Shown: positions 1 through 5,980 of the stretch, one piece after another
How the letters are laid out: the number at the start of each line of letters is the position of its first letter
Position numbering within the stretch: the stretch's first letter is position 1
Assembly (NCBI GenBank): GCA_016194835.1
Contig: JACQAU010000111.1
Coordinates: forward strand, 1 to 14,781
Direction: 5' to 3'
DNA: 14,781 nucleotides
From: Deltaproteobacteria bacterium
GTDB taxonomy: Bacteria > Bdellovibrionota > UBA1018
Made by a program: the position numbers and the translations under genes
The notes under the pieces: generated by a model
The model's input: the letters and a program-made list of their open reading frames with translations, nothing else
Database searches by the model: none
What the model was told of the DNA's origin: nothing

Positions 1-2
1 CT

Positions 3-107
3 CTATACAGAAAAGAAAGAGAATATGGCTTCGTCAAGAAAGATAAAAATTTTACAGAAGAAGAACACGAAGACACACCTACACAAGAACTACTATCCAT
101 GGTTTAG
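3..107 (+). CDS. 3' end of an unidentified protein (partial, enters from left edge)
   Basis: An open frame runs from the window edge to a TAG at 105-107. It encodes about 34 residues ending in ...TPTQELLSMV. The composition is charged and protein-like, rich in K and E, with a hydrophilic tail. The other two + frames over this stretch are less convincing. Its stop overlaps the stop of the minus-strand kinase by 4 nt, a normal convergent arrangement. No family can be recognised from so short a fragment, and the start lies outside the window. Confidence 0.4.
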   Translation, partial: LYRKEREYGFVKKDKNFTEEEHEDTPTQELLSMV

Positions 108-1129
108 ATATATTTTTTTAAAATAATTTTAAAAACTGTGCCCTTATTTTCGATGCTTTCAACCGAGATTTCACCTTGCATCTCGTCCATAAGTTTAGCA
201 ACGATTGGCAGTCCCAATCCAGTTCCTTCGCCACTTTTCTTGGTAGTAAAAAATGGTTGAAATAGTTTTTTCATATTTTCTTTTGAAATACCACAACCAG
301 TATCTGAAACACATATACAAACATGTTCCATATGCCCTCCCGAAGTAATTGAAAAAACATGTGGTTTGTGTGTTATGCAATCTTTAATTGATTTTTGAAT
401 GGCGTGAATAGAATTCATAGTTAAATTTAACAAAACTAATACGTCGTTAACAACATTGAGCACATTAACCCTGGTCATTTTTACATCTGTTGAACTACGA
501 CTGACCCGCAAAAGCGATCCAATAAGCTTAGAAATGCGATCTATTTGTGAAATAATAACATCAAGCCCGTTTTTAATATGAGTGTCTTTTGTTTGTGTCT
601 GTAAAATTTCTGCACGTCCCCTAATAACACCTAATGGGGTTCCAATTTCATGAGCCAGACCACTAGACAATAGTCCAATCGAAGCTAAACGATCCTGATG
701 GGCTACTTTATCCTCTAATTGTTTTTGTTCATGTATATCCAGAGCAATGCCCATGAATCCTAAAATCTCACCAGTTAGTGATTTGAATGTTGTAATTGTG
801 AGCAAGACTGGAATAAGTGTTCCGTCCTTGGCGCGATTTATGACTTCGCCTTTCCAATAACCTTTTTTGATATTTAAAATATCAGACCACATTTTAGTAT
901 AAAACTCTAAATTGTGATGTTCCGAATGTAAGACTCTTGGAGCTTGTCCTAATACCTCGGCACGAGTGTAACCATAAGTTTTTGTCCAAGCAGGATTGAC
1001 GTAAATTAAAGTTCCACTTTTATCAGTAATCATGATGGTTTCACTTGAGTCTTCGACGCATCTAAAGAAAACATTCATTGGATCACTCTGAAGCTGAAAT
1101 GGCATGAAGTCTTTGTAACACAAGAACAT
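104..1129 (-). CDS. PAS-domain sensor histidine kinase with shortened ATP-binding domain
   Basis: This is a soluble-looking sensor kinase of 341 aa with no membrane segment. A PAS domain spans about residues 22-133 (ITDKSGTLIYVNPAWTKTYG, then a PAC-like end GFMGIALDIHEQKQLE). A HisKA dimerisation helix follows, with the phospho-acceptor H160 in LAHEIGTPLG. The ATPase domain shows an N-box (NLTMNSIHAI, N239), a G1 box (DTGCG, 276-280), an F-box (FQPFFTTK) and a G2 box (GTGLGL, 302-307). What is odd is that the usual stretch of about 36 residues between the post-HisKA linker (VNDVLVLL) and the N-box is absent. The linker runs straight into NLTMNS in frame, so the first strands and helix of the ATPase fold are missing. 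Catalysis is therefore doubtful. The ATG at 1129 has only a weak upstream purine run; a second ATG at residue 9 is possible. No response regulator lies next to it. Confidence 0.88.
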   Translation of the reverse strand: MFLCYKDFMPFQLQSDPMNVFFRCVEDSSETIMITDKSGTLIYVNPAWTKTYGYTRAEVLGQAPRVLHSEHHNLEFYTKMWSDILNIKKGYWKGEVINRAKDGTLIPVLLTITTFKSLTGEILGFMGIALDIHEQKQLEDKVAHQDRLASIGLLSSGLAHEIGTPLGVIRGRAEILQTQTKDTHIKNGLDVIISQIDRISKLIGSLLRVSRSSTDVKMTRVNVLNVVNDVLVLLNLTMNSIHAIQKSIKDCITHKPHVFSITSGGHMEHVCICVSDTGCGISKENMKKLFQPFFTTKKSGEGTGLGLPIVAKLMDEMQGEISVESIENKGTVFKIILKKYI

Positions 1130-1174
1130 AAATAGCTCTACTTTTTGTAGTGTTTGGCCTATTTGAAATTTATA

Positions 1175-1203
1175 TTGTCAATAGTGAAAAAATAATTTAT
1201 AAA
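1175..1203 (+). promoter_or_regulatory. sigma70-type promoter of the cytochrome c gene
   Basis: TTGTCA (1175-1180) and TATAAA (1198-1203) are separated by exactly 17 bp in the divergent gap between the PAS kinase and the cytochrome. Transcription would start near 1210, about 27 nt before the chosen ATG and just upstream of its GGGGAG ribosome site. Confidence 0.55.
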
Positions 1204-1236
1204 ATCTCTCTAAACAAAAAAGGGGAGTGTGTACTT

Positions 1237-1590
1237 ATGCATATATTATTTATTAGTGTTTTAGTCCTTGCTCACACTCTTGCTTTTGCAGGACCGCCAC
1301 CAAAAGTAACTCCAGAGCTACTAGCAAAGGGCAAAGCTTCTTTTGAAGTAAATTGCCTAACGTGCCATGGAGCGACAGGAGATGGCAATGGTCCCGCTGG
1401 GCAATACATGAATCCAAAACCTAGAAATTTTGGAAAAGACAAGCTCAAAAACGGTGACACACCGGAAAGCATGTTTAAAACCGTGAGCAATGGATTAGTG
1501 AATACGGCAATGGTGGCATTCGGTCATCTGCCTGAAGAAGAGCGATGGGCTATTATTCTTTATATTAGAACAACTTTTATGAAGAAATAG
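1237..1590 (+). CDS. Secreted monohaem cytochrome c, class I
   Basis: This is a periplasmic electron-transfer protein of 117 aa. A signal peptide (residues 1-18, hydrophobic core ILFISVLVLAHTLAFA) has a likely cleavage after AFA before GPPP. The haem-binding motif CLTCH is at 40-44, and the distal Met ligand is probably M92 in TAMVAFGHLPEEERWAIILYIR, the usual class I C-terminal helix. The ATG at 1237 is preferred over an upstream ATG at 1150. It sits 9 nt after a GGGGAG ribosome site (1222-1227) and begins exactly with the signal peptide, whereas the longer version would bury the signal behind 29 residues. The gene stands alone behind its own promoter, so the redox partner is unknown. Confidence 0.88.
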   Translation: MHILFISVLVLAHTLAFAGPPPKVTPELLAKGKASFEVNCLTCHGATGDGNGPAGQYMNPKPRNFGKDKLKNGDTPESMFKTVSNGLVNTAMVAFGHLPEEERWAIILYIRTTFMKK

Positions 1591-1611
1591 TTTATAGCCA
1601 TTGGGTTAACA

Positions 1612-1666
1612 TCAAAAACAGTTTCCTCGGGGAGGATTTTAGCAAGAGACACCGCCCCAAGGAAAC
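1612..1666 (-). terminator. Intrinsic terminator downstream of the cobalamin adenosyltransferase gene
   Basis: The arms 1621-1632 and 1655-1666 form a 12-bp stem. Read on the minus strand, the stem is GTTTCCTTGGGG / CCCCGAGGAAAC with one G.U pair, followed directly by TGTTTTTGAT. On the + strand the same position is an A/C mismatch and no T-run follows, so it is a terminator mainly for minus-strand transcription. It may still help separate the convergent cytochrome gene. The loop is long (22 nt). Confidence 0.6.
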
Positions 1667-1764
1667 CGTATTAGAGAGCTTAATTGTTATTTCCGAAATA
1701 TCATCCCCCCGGGTGGATGGCAAGAGTTATTTTATTAAACAATGGCCTAGCGTGTTGCTGATCT

Positions 1765-2313
1765 TTATTTTTTCCAAGCTACGTCATGTATCTTAGCTAG
1801 GTGATTAGCAAAACGAGCTAGAACAAATAAGTGATCACTTAATCGATTTACATATTGCAAAACTATAGACCTTACAGGTTCTATTTTATGTAAAGCAATC
1901 AGTTCTCGCTCAGCTCTTCGGCTAATAGCCCTAGCTAAATGCAAAAAAGATGATATCGGAGAGCCACCGGGTAAAATAAAATTTTTAAGTGGTATAAGAA
2001 CTTTTTCCATTCCGTCAATTTCTTTTTCTAAACACAGAACATTTTCTTCACCTAAAACTAAAAAACCAATCTTTTTACCCGTTGGAGTGGCCAACTCTGA
2101 ACCCAGCTCAAAAAGTTCATTTTGTATGCGAAACACTTTAGTTTTAAGTTCGTCCTGTACATTATTTTGTGCCAAAACAATGCCTAAAGTGGCATTTAGT
2201 TCATCTAATGTGCCATATACTTTTATACGCAGGTGGTCTTTTGCTACGCGCTCACCACCATATAAACTTGTTTCACCAGCGTCACCTTGTTTCGTATAAA
2301 TTTTTATTGGCAT
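1765..2313 (-). CDS. pduO: Cob(I)alamin adenosyltransferase, PduO type
   Basis: This enzyme transfers the adenosyl group of ATP to cob(I)alamin (or a corrinoid precursor) to form adenosylcobalamin, in the cytoplasm. At 182 aa it has the normal family length. Diagnostic pieces are the N-terminal ATP-binding motif TKQGDAGETSLYGGERV (7-23), YGTLDELNATLG (33-44), FILPGGSP (112-119), the Arg-rich helix ARAISRRAERE (127-137) and YVNRLSDHLFVLAR (154-167). It stands alone without other cobalamin genes, so it probably serves salvage or activation of imported corrinoid. A ribosome site before the ATG is weak: AGGG lies about 15 nt upstream in a very AT-rich leader. The symbol follows the family; the human homologue is MMAB. 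Confidence 0.93.
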   Translation of the reverse strand: MPIKIYTKQGDAGETSLYGGERVAKDHLRIKVYGTLDELNATLGIVLAQNNVQDELKTKVFRIQNELFELGSELATPTGKKIGFLVLGEENVLCLEKEIDGMEKVLIPLKNFILPGGSPISSFLHLARAISRRAERELIALHKIEPVRSIVLQYVNRLSDHLFVLARFANHLAKIHDVAWKK

Positions 2314-2374
2314 AATAAATTATTAATACCCTATAATATTCATTTTTAGTATTTTTTAAAAATAAAACTTAGTA

Positions 2375-2402
2375 TTGACCAAAAGCATAATCAATGTTTA
2401 AA
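2375..2402 (+). promoter_or_regulatory. Probable promoter of tRNA-Gly
   Basis: TTGACC (2375-2380) is followed 16 bp later by TTTAAA (2397-2402), a moderate -10. Transcription would begin about 10 nt before the tRNA at 2421. The string TATTGAC around the -35 recurs before other genes in the window. Confidence 0.4.
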
Positions 2403-2420
2403 CAGCAATGAAACTGGCTT

Positions 2421-2495
2421 GCGGGACTAGCTCAGTTGGCTTAGAGCGCCACCTTGCCAAGGTGGAGGTCGCGGGTTCGAGACCCGTGTCCCGCT
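2421..2495 (+). tRNA. tRNA-Gly (anticodon GCC)
   Basis: A full cloverleaf can be drawn. The acceptor stem is GCGGGAC/GTCCCGC (2421-2427 with 2488-2494) with discriminator T2495. The D-stem is GCTC/GAGC. The anticodon stem CCACC/GGTGG encloses loop TTGCCAA, with anticodon GCC at 2456-2458. The T-stem GCGGG/CCCGT encloses TTCGAGA. No CCA is encoded here (TTAA follows), but an exact copy of the last 18 nt lies at 2699-2716 and is followed by CCA. That suggests the present 3' end was supplied by an inserted element. Confidence 0.96.
2478..2495 (+). repeat. Direct repeat, left copy (tRNA 3' end; attL-like)
   Basis: CGAGACCCGTGTCCCGCT covers the 3' half of the T-arm and the 3' acceptor strand of tRNA-Gly. 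It is identical to 2699-2716. Integrases commonly recombine in this segment of a tRNA gene. Confidence 0.75.
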
Positions 2496-2716
2496 TAAAG
2501 CCTTGTAAATAAAATATAGACCCTGGATTTTGTGGCTGTTCAACAAATAGAGTGGAAGAGAAAAGGGTCTCGAAGCGAGAAAGCCGTGGGTGCTACAGCG
2601 CCCTTGGCGAGCGGGAAGCGAGCCAAAGGCTGACGAGGTGAGGCTACGCAGCGAAGGAGCCAAATAAGTCTAATGTAGCGACTCTTGAGTGTAGTAGCCG
2701 AGACCCGTGTCCCGCT
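2496..2716. mobile_element. 221-bp tRNA-bounded element, non-coding, possibly a mini integrated element
   Basis: This segment lies between two exact 18-bp copies of the tRNA-Gly 3' end. Its core (about 2550-2697) is much richer in G than its surroundings. It holds several short inverted repeats: TCTCG-AAG-CGAGA, GGGTGC-TACA-GCGCCC and GGCT...AGCC, plus the recurring word GAAGCGAG. No credible open reading frame or integrase is present. The right repeat is followed by CCA, as an original tRNA 3' end would be. A non-autonomous element, or the scar of a larger one, is the favoured reading. The alternative is a degraded second tRNA-Gly copy from an old tandem duplication, but nothing else of a second tRNA is visible. 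Confidence 0.45.
2699..2716 (+). repeat. Direct repeat, right copy (displaced tRNA 3' end with CCA; attR-like)
   Basis: This is an exact 18-bp copy of 2478-2495, followed at 2717-2719 by CCA. The CCA is absent from the intact tRNA upstream. It lies 20 bp before the start codon of the secreted metallopeptidase gene, so any insertion would have replaced that gene's promoter region. Confidence 0.7.
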
Positions 2717-2736
2717 CCATTTAGGGGAAACTATTC

Positions 2737-4515
2737 ATGATCAAATTATTAACCATTCCGTTGTTTGTATTATTATTAACCTTAAATTCTTTTGCAACAA
2801 TACCTACTCCGCCAAAAATATTTTCAGAAATATATTTCAGAAGCAATACTGTATACGTCAGGCTCCAAAATAAAGAACAAGTTCCTCTACTACTTACACT
2901 AAAAGCAGGTGCTCTTTCGACCATGGAAATTCGGCCTAAAACAGTTCAATTAGCACCAAATGTAGTAACAACAGTTCCACTGGAAACAGCAATGCGGCTT
3001 GGCAGGCAAGTATTGCACATCACATCTCAAGCAGTTTTCGGACACTCACAGTTAAGCGTACAAGCCATAAGCATCCTACAACCTGTAGAAGTCTCGCAAC
3101 AAATTGTTAAGAAACTCAGTTTTGAAGAGGCTTTTCTAATGAAGCGACAAAAATTACAAGGAAAATCTCAGCTAAGTAAAATAGATTTAGGTGGAGGTCT
3201 AATTGATCAACAACCAATTGGAAGTTTATTTTTTAGCTCCGCTCCCCTTAATAATAACACGCAAATCCAAACTTTTCAGTTTAGATCACCATTTGATTAT
3301 GCGCAAATGGCGCCTAAACAACTGCCAAATATGAGCCTTCCACAAAAAGGAAATGCCTTTACTCCCAGAGACCCAAATGGAGACCCAAACGGAGATCCAT
3401 TTGATGTCAACAATCATGACAATATAGAAGACAACCCGACAGAAAACCCAGCTCCATATATTGACGCAATGCTTACAATTAAAGGAAATCTATCCTTAAA
3501 AATGGATGCTGCTACTTACAAAGCAGCCTGGGGATGGGTTGTAAAAGCCTGGCAAATGCAAGCTGGAATTTGGAGATTTTTAGGTTGGAATTATATCAGC
3601 GGAGATGGCAATTGGGATATACAGGTGGATTCATCACAAGTTGATAATACATTGCCAATTTGGGTCGAATACCAAACAAAAAATCGCTTTATTTCAATTC
3701 AAGATCAAGCCGGCAACCCGTACACATGGGGCGACGCTTGGAATCTAAAAGGCGTATTCACAAATATCGGCTCTAGAGTGGCAGACTTAACCAGTAATGG
3801 CGATATGCCAGGAGTTGATCGCATTTATGTGGGAGCCACACTGGTTTGGGTAAAGTTTTTCAATAATGGCATTAATGCACTTAGAGATAGCGTAATACCA
3901 ATTACATATCCAAATTCATTAGCCTCTGGAAAATGCAAATATGATGACGGAGCAGGTCCTTATGCATGGTCCTGTAGTTATTTTGATGATGGCAGCGTAT
4001 ATGTCATTCCGGCTCATGCTGCTGATTATTCGACCACGCAACACGAATTAGGCCACAGTATTAATAGTTTTTATTGGGGAGGAAAAATGCCTCCCGACTC
4101 CAGTGGCTCACACAATATTTGGAATTGTTATACTAAAGGTCTTGCCCTTTCAGAAGGATTTGCTAATTTTCTAACTTACTGGGTTCAATTTGACCGAAAC
4201 GAAACCAATCCTACAGCGCCATATTATAATATGAATTTAGAAGCACTTCCTGATGCAGTTTGCAAAGGACCAACAAACGAAATGAGAATAGCTGCAACAT
4301 TTTGGGACATGTATGATTACTGGAACGACGGTCCTGATACAACCAAGGCTTTTGACTCTTTACTTTATACAGATCCAGCTACAAGTGTAACTGTTTATCT
4401 ACAAAACAAGAAAGACAAGATGGAAGATTACCTAGAGGTAGTAAAAGCTGGGCAAAGTGACTATTGGCAAAAAGAATTTGAAAAATTATTTAGACTAAAC
4501 ACTATAGTGCCATAA
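2737..4515 (+). CDS. Secreted zinc metallopeptidase (HEXXH...E type)
   Basis: This is an exported protein of 592 aa. A signal peptide (1-20, LLTIPLFVLLLTLNSFA) is followed by a beta-rich, Ig-like N-terminal region (about 25-125) and a linker with an acidic turn repeat DPNGDPNGDP (212-221) that could bind calcium. The catalytic part has HELGH (436-440; zinc ligands H436 and H440, general base E437) and ALSEGFANF, whose E473, 33 residues on, fits the third zinc ligand of gluzincins. No exact peptidase family is recognised. The start is well supported, with AGGGGA (2723-2728) 8 nt before the ATG. No promoter is evident between the right tRNA repeat and the gene, so transcription may come through the tRNA element. 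The neighbours downstream are other exported proteins and peptidases. Confidence 0.8.
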   Translation: MIKLLTIPLFVLLLTLNSFATIPTPPKIFSEIYFRSNTVYVRLQNKEQVPLLLTLKAGALSTMEIRPKTVQLAPNVVTTVPLETAMRLGRQVLHITSQAVFGHSQLSVQAISILQPVEVSQQIVKKLSFEEAFLMKRQKLQGKSQLSKIDLGGGLIDQQPIGSLFFSSAPLNNNTQIQTFQFRSPFDYAQMAPKQLPNMSLPQKGNAFTPRDPNGDPNGDPFDVNNHDNIEDNPTENPAPYIDAMLTIKGNLSLKMDAATYKAAWGWVVKAWQMQAGIWRFLGWNYISGDGNWDIQVDSSQVDNTLPIWVEYQTKNRFISIQDQAGNPYTWGDAWNLKGVFTNIGSRVADLTSNGDMPGVDRIYVGATLVWVKFFNNGINALRDSVIPITYPNSLASGKCKYDDGAGPYAWSCSYFDDGSVYVIPAHAADYSTTQHELGHSINSFYWGGKMPPDSSGSHNIWNCYTKGLALSEGFANFLTYWVQFDRNETNPTAPYYNMNLEALPDAVCKGPTNEMRIAATFWDMYDYWNDGPDTTKAFDSLLYTDPATSVTVYLQNKKDKMEDYLEVVKAGQSDYWQKEFEKLFRLNTIVP

Positions 4516-4517
4516 TT

Positions 4518-4531
4518 CGAGAATTTTCTCG
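4518..4531. terminator. Small hairpin between convergent genes, possible terminator
   Basis: CGAGAA-TT-TTCTCG is a perfect inverted repeat located 3 nt after the metallopeptidase stop and just before the stop of the opposing propeller gene. The stem is short and only GTTT follows on the + strand, so termination is uncertain. Confidence 0.35.
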
Positions 4532-4533
4532 GT

Positions 4534-5817
4534 TTAAGGCCCAATAGAATAAATAGACTGAGTACCTCCGAGTCCACGCACTTGCACAACAATAGAATTT
4601 TCATCTAATCCCAAAATGTTTTGTACTCTAAACGGACGCGGGTTTGTAGCAGTATTTAAAAACCACAGTTCATTTCCATTTTCTATATTTAAGGCAAAAA
4701 TACCAGTTTGTGGATGATAATCACCTACTTTACTAAAGTTTGCAGCCCCAAGATACAGCGCATTATGTATCTCTTTAGCAACCATTTCGTATATAAAACG
4801 CTCTTTTTTCTGATATTTTGAAGGGAAAAGATGTTTTTTCCATTTTATTTCTTTTGTATGAATATCAATTGCAAGAAAATCATTGTTTATTACATCAAAA
4901 ACATAAAATAAGTTATCACCTATTTCTAGAAGTCTGCCGTCTCTCTCATAAACAATATTTCCAGTATTTTGATCAATAATAAAAACTTTTTCATGTCTCA
5001 AGCCATTTGGATATGATTCAACCAATGAATTAACAAATACTTCGTCTTTTACAAAAACACTTAATATTGTAGAAAGTTCATCTCTATCTCCAATATGCCA
5101 AATAGGTTTTTTATTTTGATCAAAAGCGTAAAGTAGATTACTTTTTAATCCTGTTATATCAGGTTTAGATCCAGCAACAACAAATAAAATTTTACTTTTA
5201 GACATTGCAGGTTTCTGGGACAAAAAATATCTGTCATTCTCTATTTTTAATCGTATTGGGTCTTTTAAAACACCAGATAAAACATCAATAGTATAAACTA
5301 CAGATTCATGCCCATAAGGGGTAACTAAAAGATGGGCAACTCCGATTTCATCTGTAAACAATTGGCACATAGGCTTAAGATTCTCACCGGGTACTGCAAT
5401 CCGCCTCGTTATACTGCCAGTGCTAAGATCTAGGAATGAAATAAAATAATGGGAACCGATTTGCTCTGACAAAACCAGGAGCTGATCGCCACTGACCTGC
5501 AATAAACCCCTTATGCTTGCATCACCAAAATGCTCCAGCCACTTTGCAGCACATCCTGGTAAATTACAACGAACATCAGATTCAATCTTAGAAACACGAC
5601 TACCAGGTACTTTTGTAGTACTTATTGTAGAGTATACAAGCATGGGTTCTAGTTCTTGACTCTGTAAAAGCAACTCACAATGCCCTAAAGATAGACTCTG
5701 GCCTTCTGCTTGTGAACCCGCAAATTGTATTTTCCATTTAATTCTAGCTGGATCAGATGAATGCGCAGAATTAGCACACAAAATCAACAGACTAGCAAAT
5801 ATATATTTCACTTCCAT
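4534..5817 (-). CDS. Secreted PQQ-like beta-propeller protein
   Basis: This is an exported protein of 427 aa. The signal peptide is about residues 1-20 (YIFASLLILCANSAHS). The rest shows repeated propeller blades of the PQQ-dehydrogenase-like type, each with a strand, a turn rich in D/N/G and an aromatic: LLYAFDQNKKPIWHIGD, FIIDQNTGNIVYERDG, LAIDIHTKEIKWKKHLF and FALNIENGNELWFLN. No catalytic PQQ-dehydrogenase residues are identified, so a scaffold or binding role is more likely than an enzyme. There are several cysteines, including a CNLPGC pair. The ATG at 5817 has no recognisable ribosome site, and a promoter candidate sits only 10 nt upstream, so the mRNA may be nearly leaderless. The gene converges on the metallopeptidase and diverges from the lipoprotein at 5981. 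Confidence 0.72.
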   Translation of the reverse strand: MEVKYIFASLLILCANSAHSSDPARIKWKIQFAGSQAEGQSLSLGHCELLLQSQELEPMLVYSTISTTKVPGSRVSKIESDVRCNLPGCAAKWLEHFGDASIRGLLQVSGDQLLVLSEQIGSHYFISFLDLSTGSITRRIAVPGENLKPMCQLFTDEIGVAHLLVTPYGHESVVYTIDVLSGVLKDPIRLKIENDRYFLSQKPAMSKSKILFVVAGSKPDITGLKSNLLYAFDQNKKPIWHIGDRDELSTILSVFVKDEVFVNSLVESYPNGLRHEKVFIIDQNTGNIVYERDGRLLEIGDNLFYVFDVINNDFLAIDIHTKEIKWKKHLFPSKYQKKERFIYEMVAKEIHNALYLGAANFSKVGDYHPQTGIFALNIENGNELWFLNTATNPRPFRVQNILGLDENSIVVQVRGLGGTQSIYSIGP

Positions 5818-5827
5818 TTAGTAGTGT

Positions 5828-5856
5828 TTCATACACAAATATACATAATAAATCAA
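5828..5856 (-). promoter_or_regulatory. Candidate promoter of the beta-propeller gene
   Basis: Read on the minus strand, TTGATT (5856-5851) is followed after 17 bp by TATGAA (5833-5828). Only 10 nt remain before the ATG, implying a leader of a few bases. Confidence 0.35.
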
Positions 5857-5878
5857 CTGTTGTTATTTAATTTAAAAA

Positions 5879-5910
5879 ATATATAAAGTATCTAATATAT
5901 AAAGTATCTA
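5879..5910. repeat. Perfect 16-bp tandem duplication abutting a -35 box
   Basis: ATATATAAAGTATCTA occurs twice head to tail (5879-5894 and 5895-5910), ending exactly where the TTGACC of the next promoter starts. It is a candidate activator site or UP-like element, or a recent slippage duplication. Confidence 0.8.
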
Positions 5911-5939
5911 TTGACCCATAATATCAACAATAATACACT
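5911..5939 (+). promoter_or_regulatory. Promoter of the 453-aa lipoprotein gene
   Basis: TTGACC (5911-5916), a 17-bp spacer and TACACT (5934-5939). The predicted start is near 5946, giving a leader of about 35 nt that carries the GGGGGGAG ribosome site. Confidence 0.5.
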
Positions 5940-5980
5940 ATAATTATAGTCGTGTATTATTAACGGGGGGAGAAACTAAC

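Noticed and set aside
1150..1236. Longer cytochrome start at ATG 1150
   Set aside because: It would place 29 residues before the signal peptide and would begin upstream of the good promoter (1175-1203), while ATG 1237 has a proper ribosome site.
2427..2663. Minus-strand open frame of 78 codons over the tRNA and element
   Set aside because: It reads across the antisense of the tRNA, has a low-complexity Ser/Leu/Arg/Pro composition and no ribosome site. It is a by-product of the G-rich element.
2640..2720. A second complete tRNA gene
   Set aside because: Only the 18-nt 3' end is present. No D-arm, anticodon arm or 5' acceptor strand can be drawn upstream of 2699.
3367..3400. DPNG repeat in the metallopeptidase as a sign of a repeat array or CRISPR-like structure
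   Set aside because: Only two and a half copies of a 12-nt coding unit, in frame within a linker. It is a protein feature, not a DNA array.
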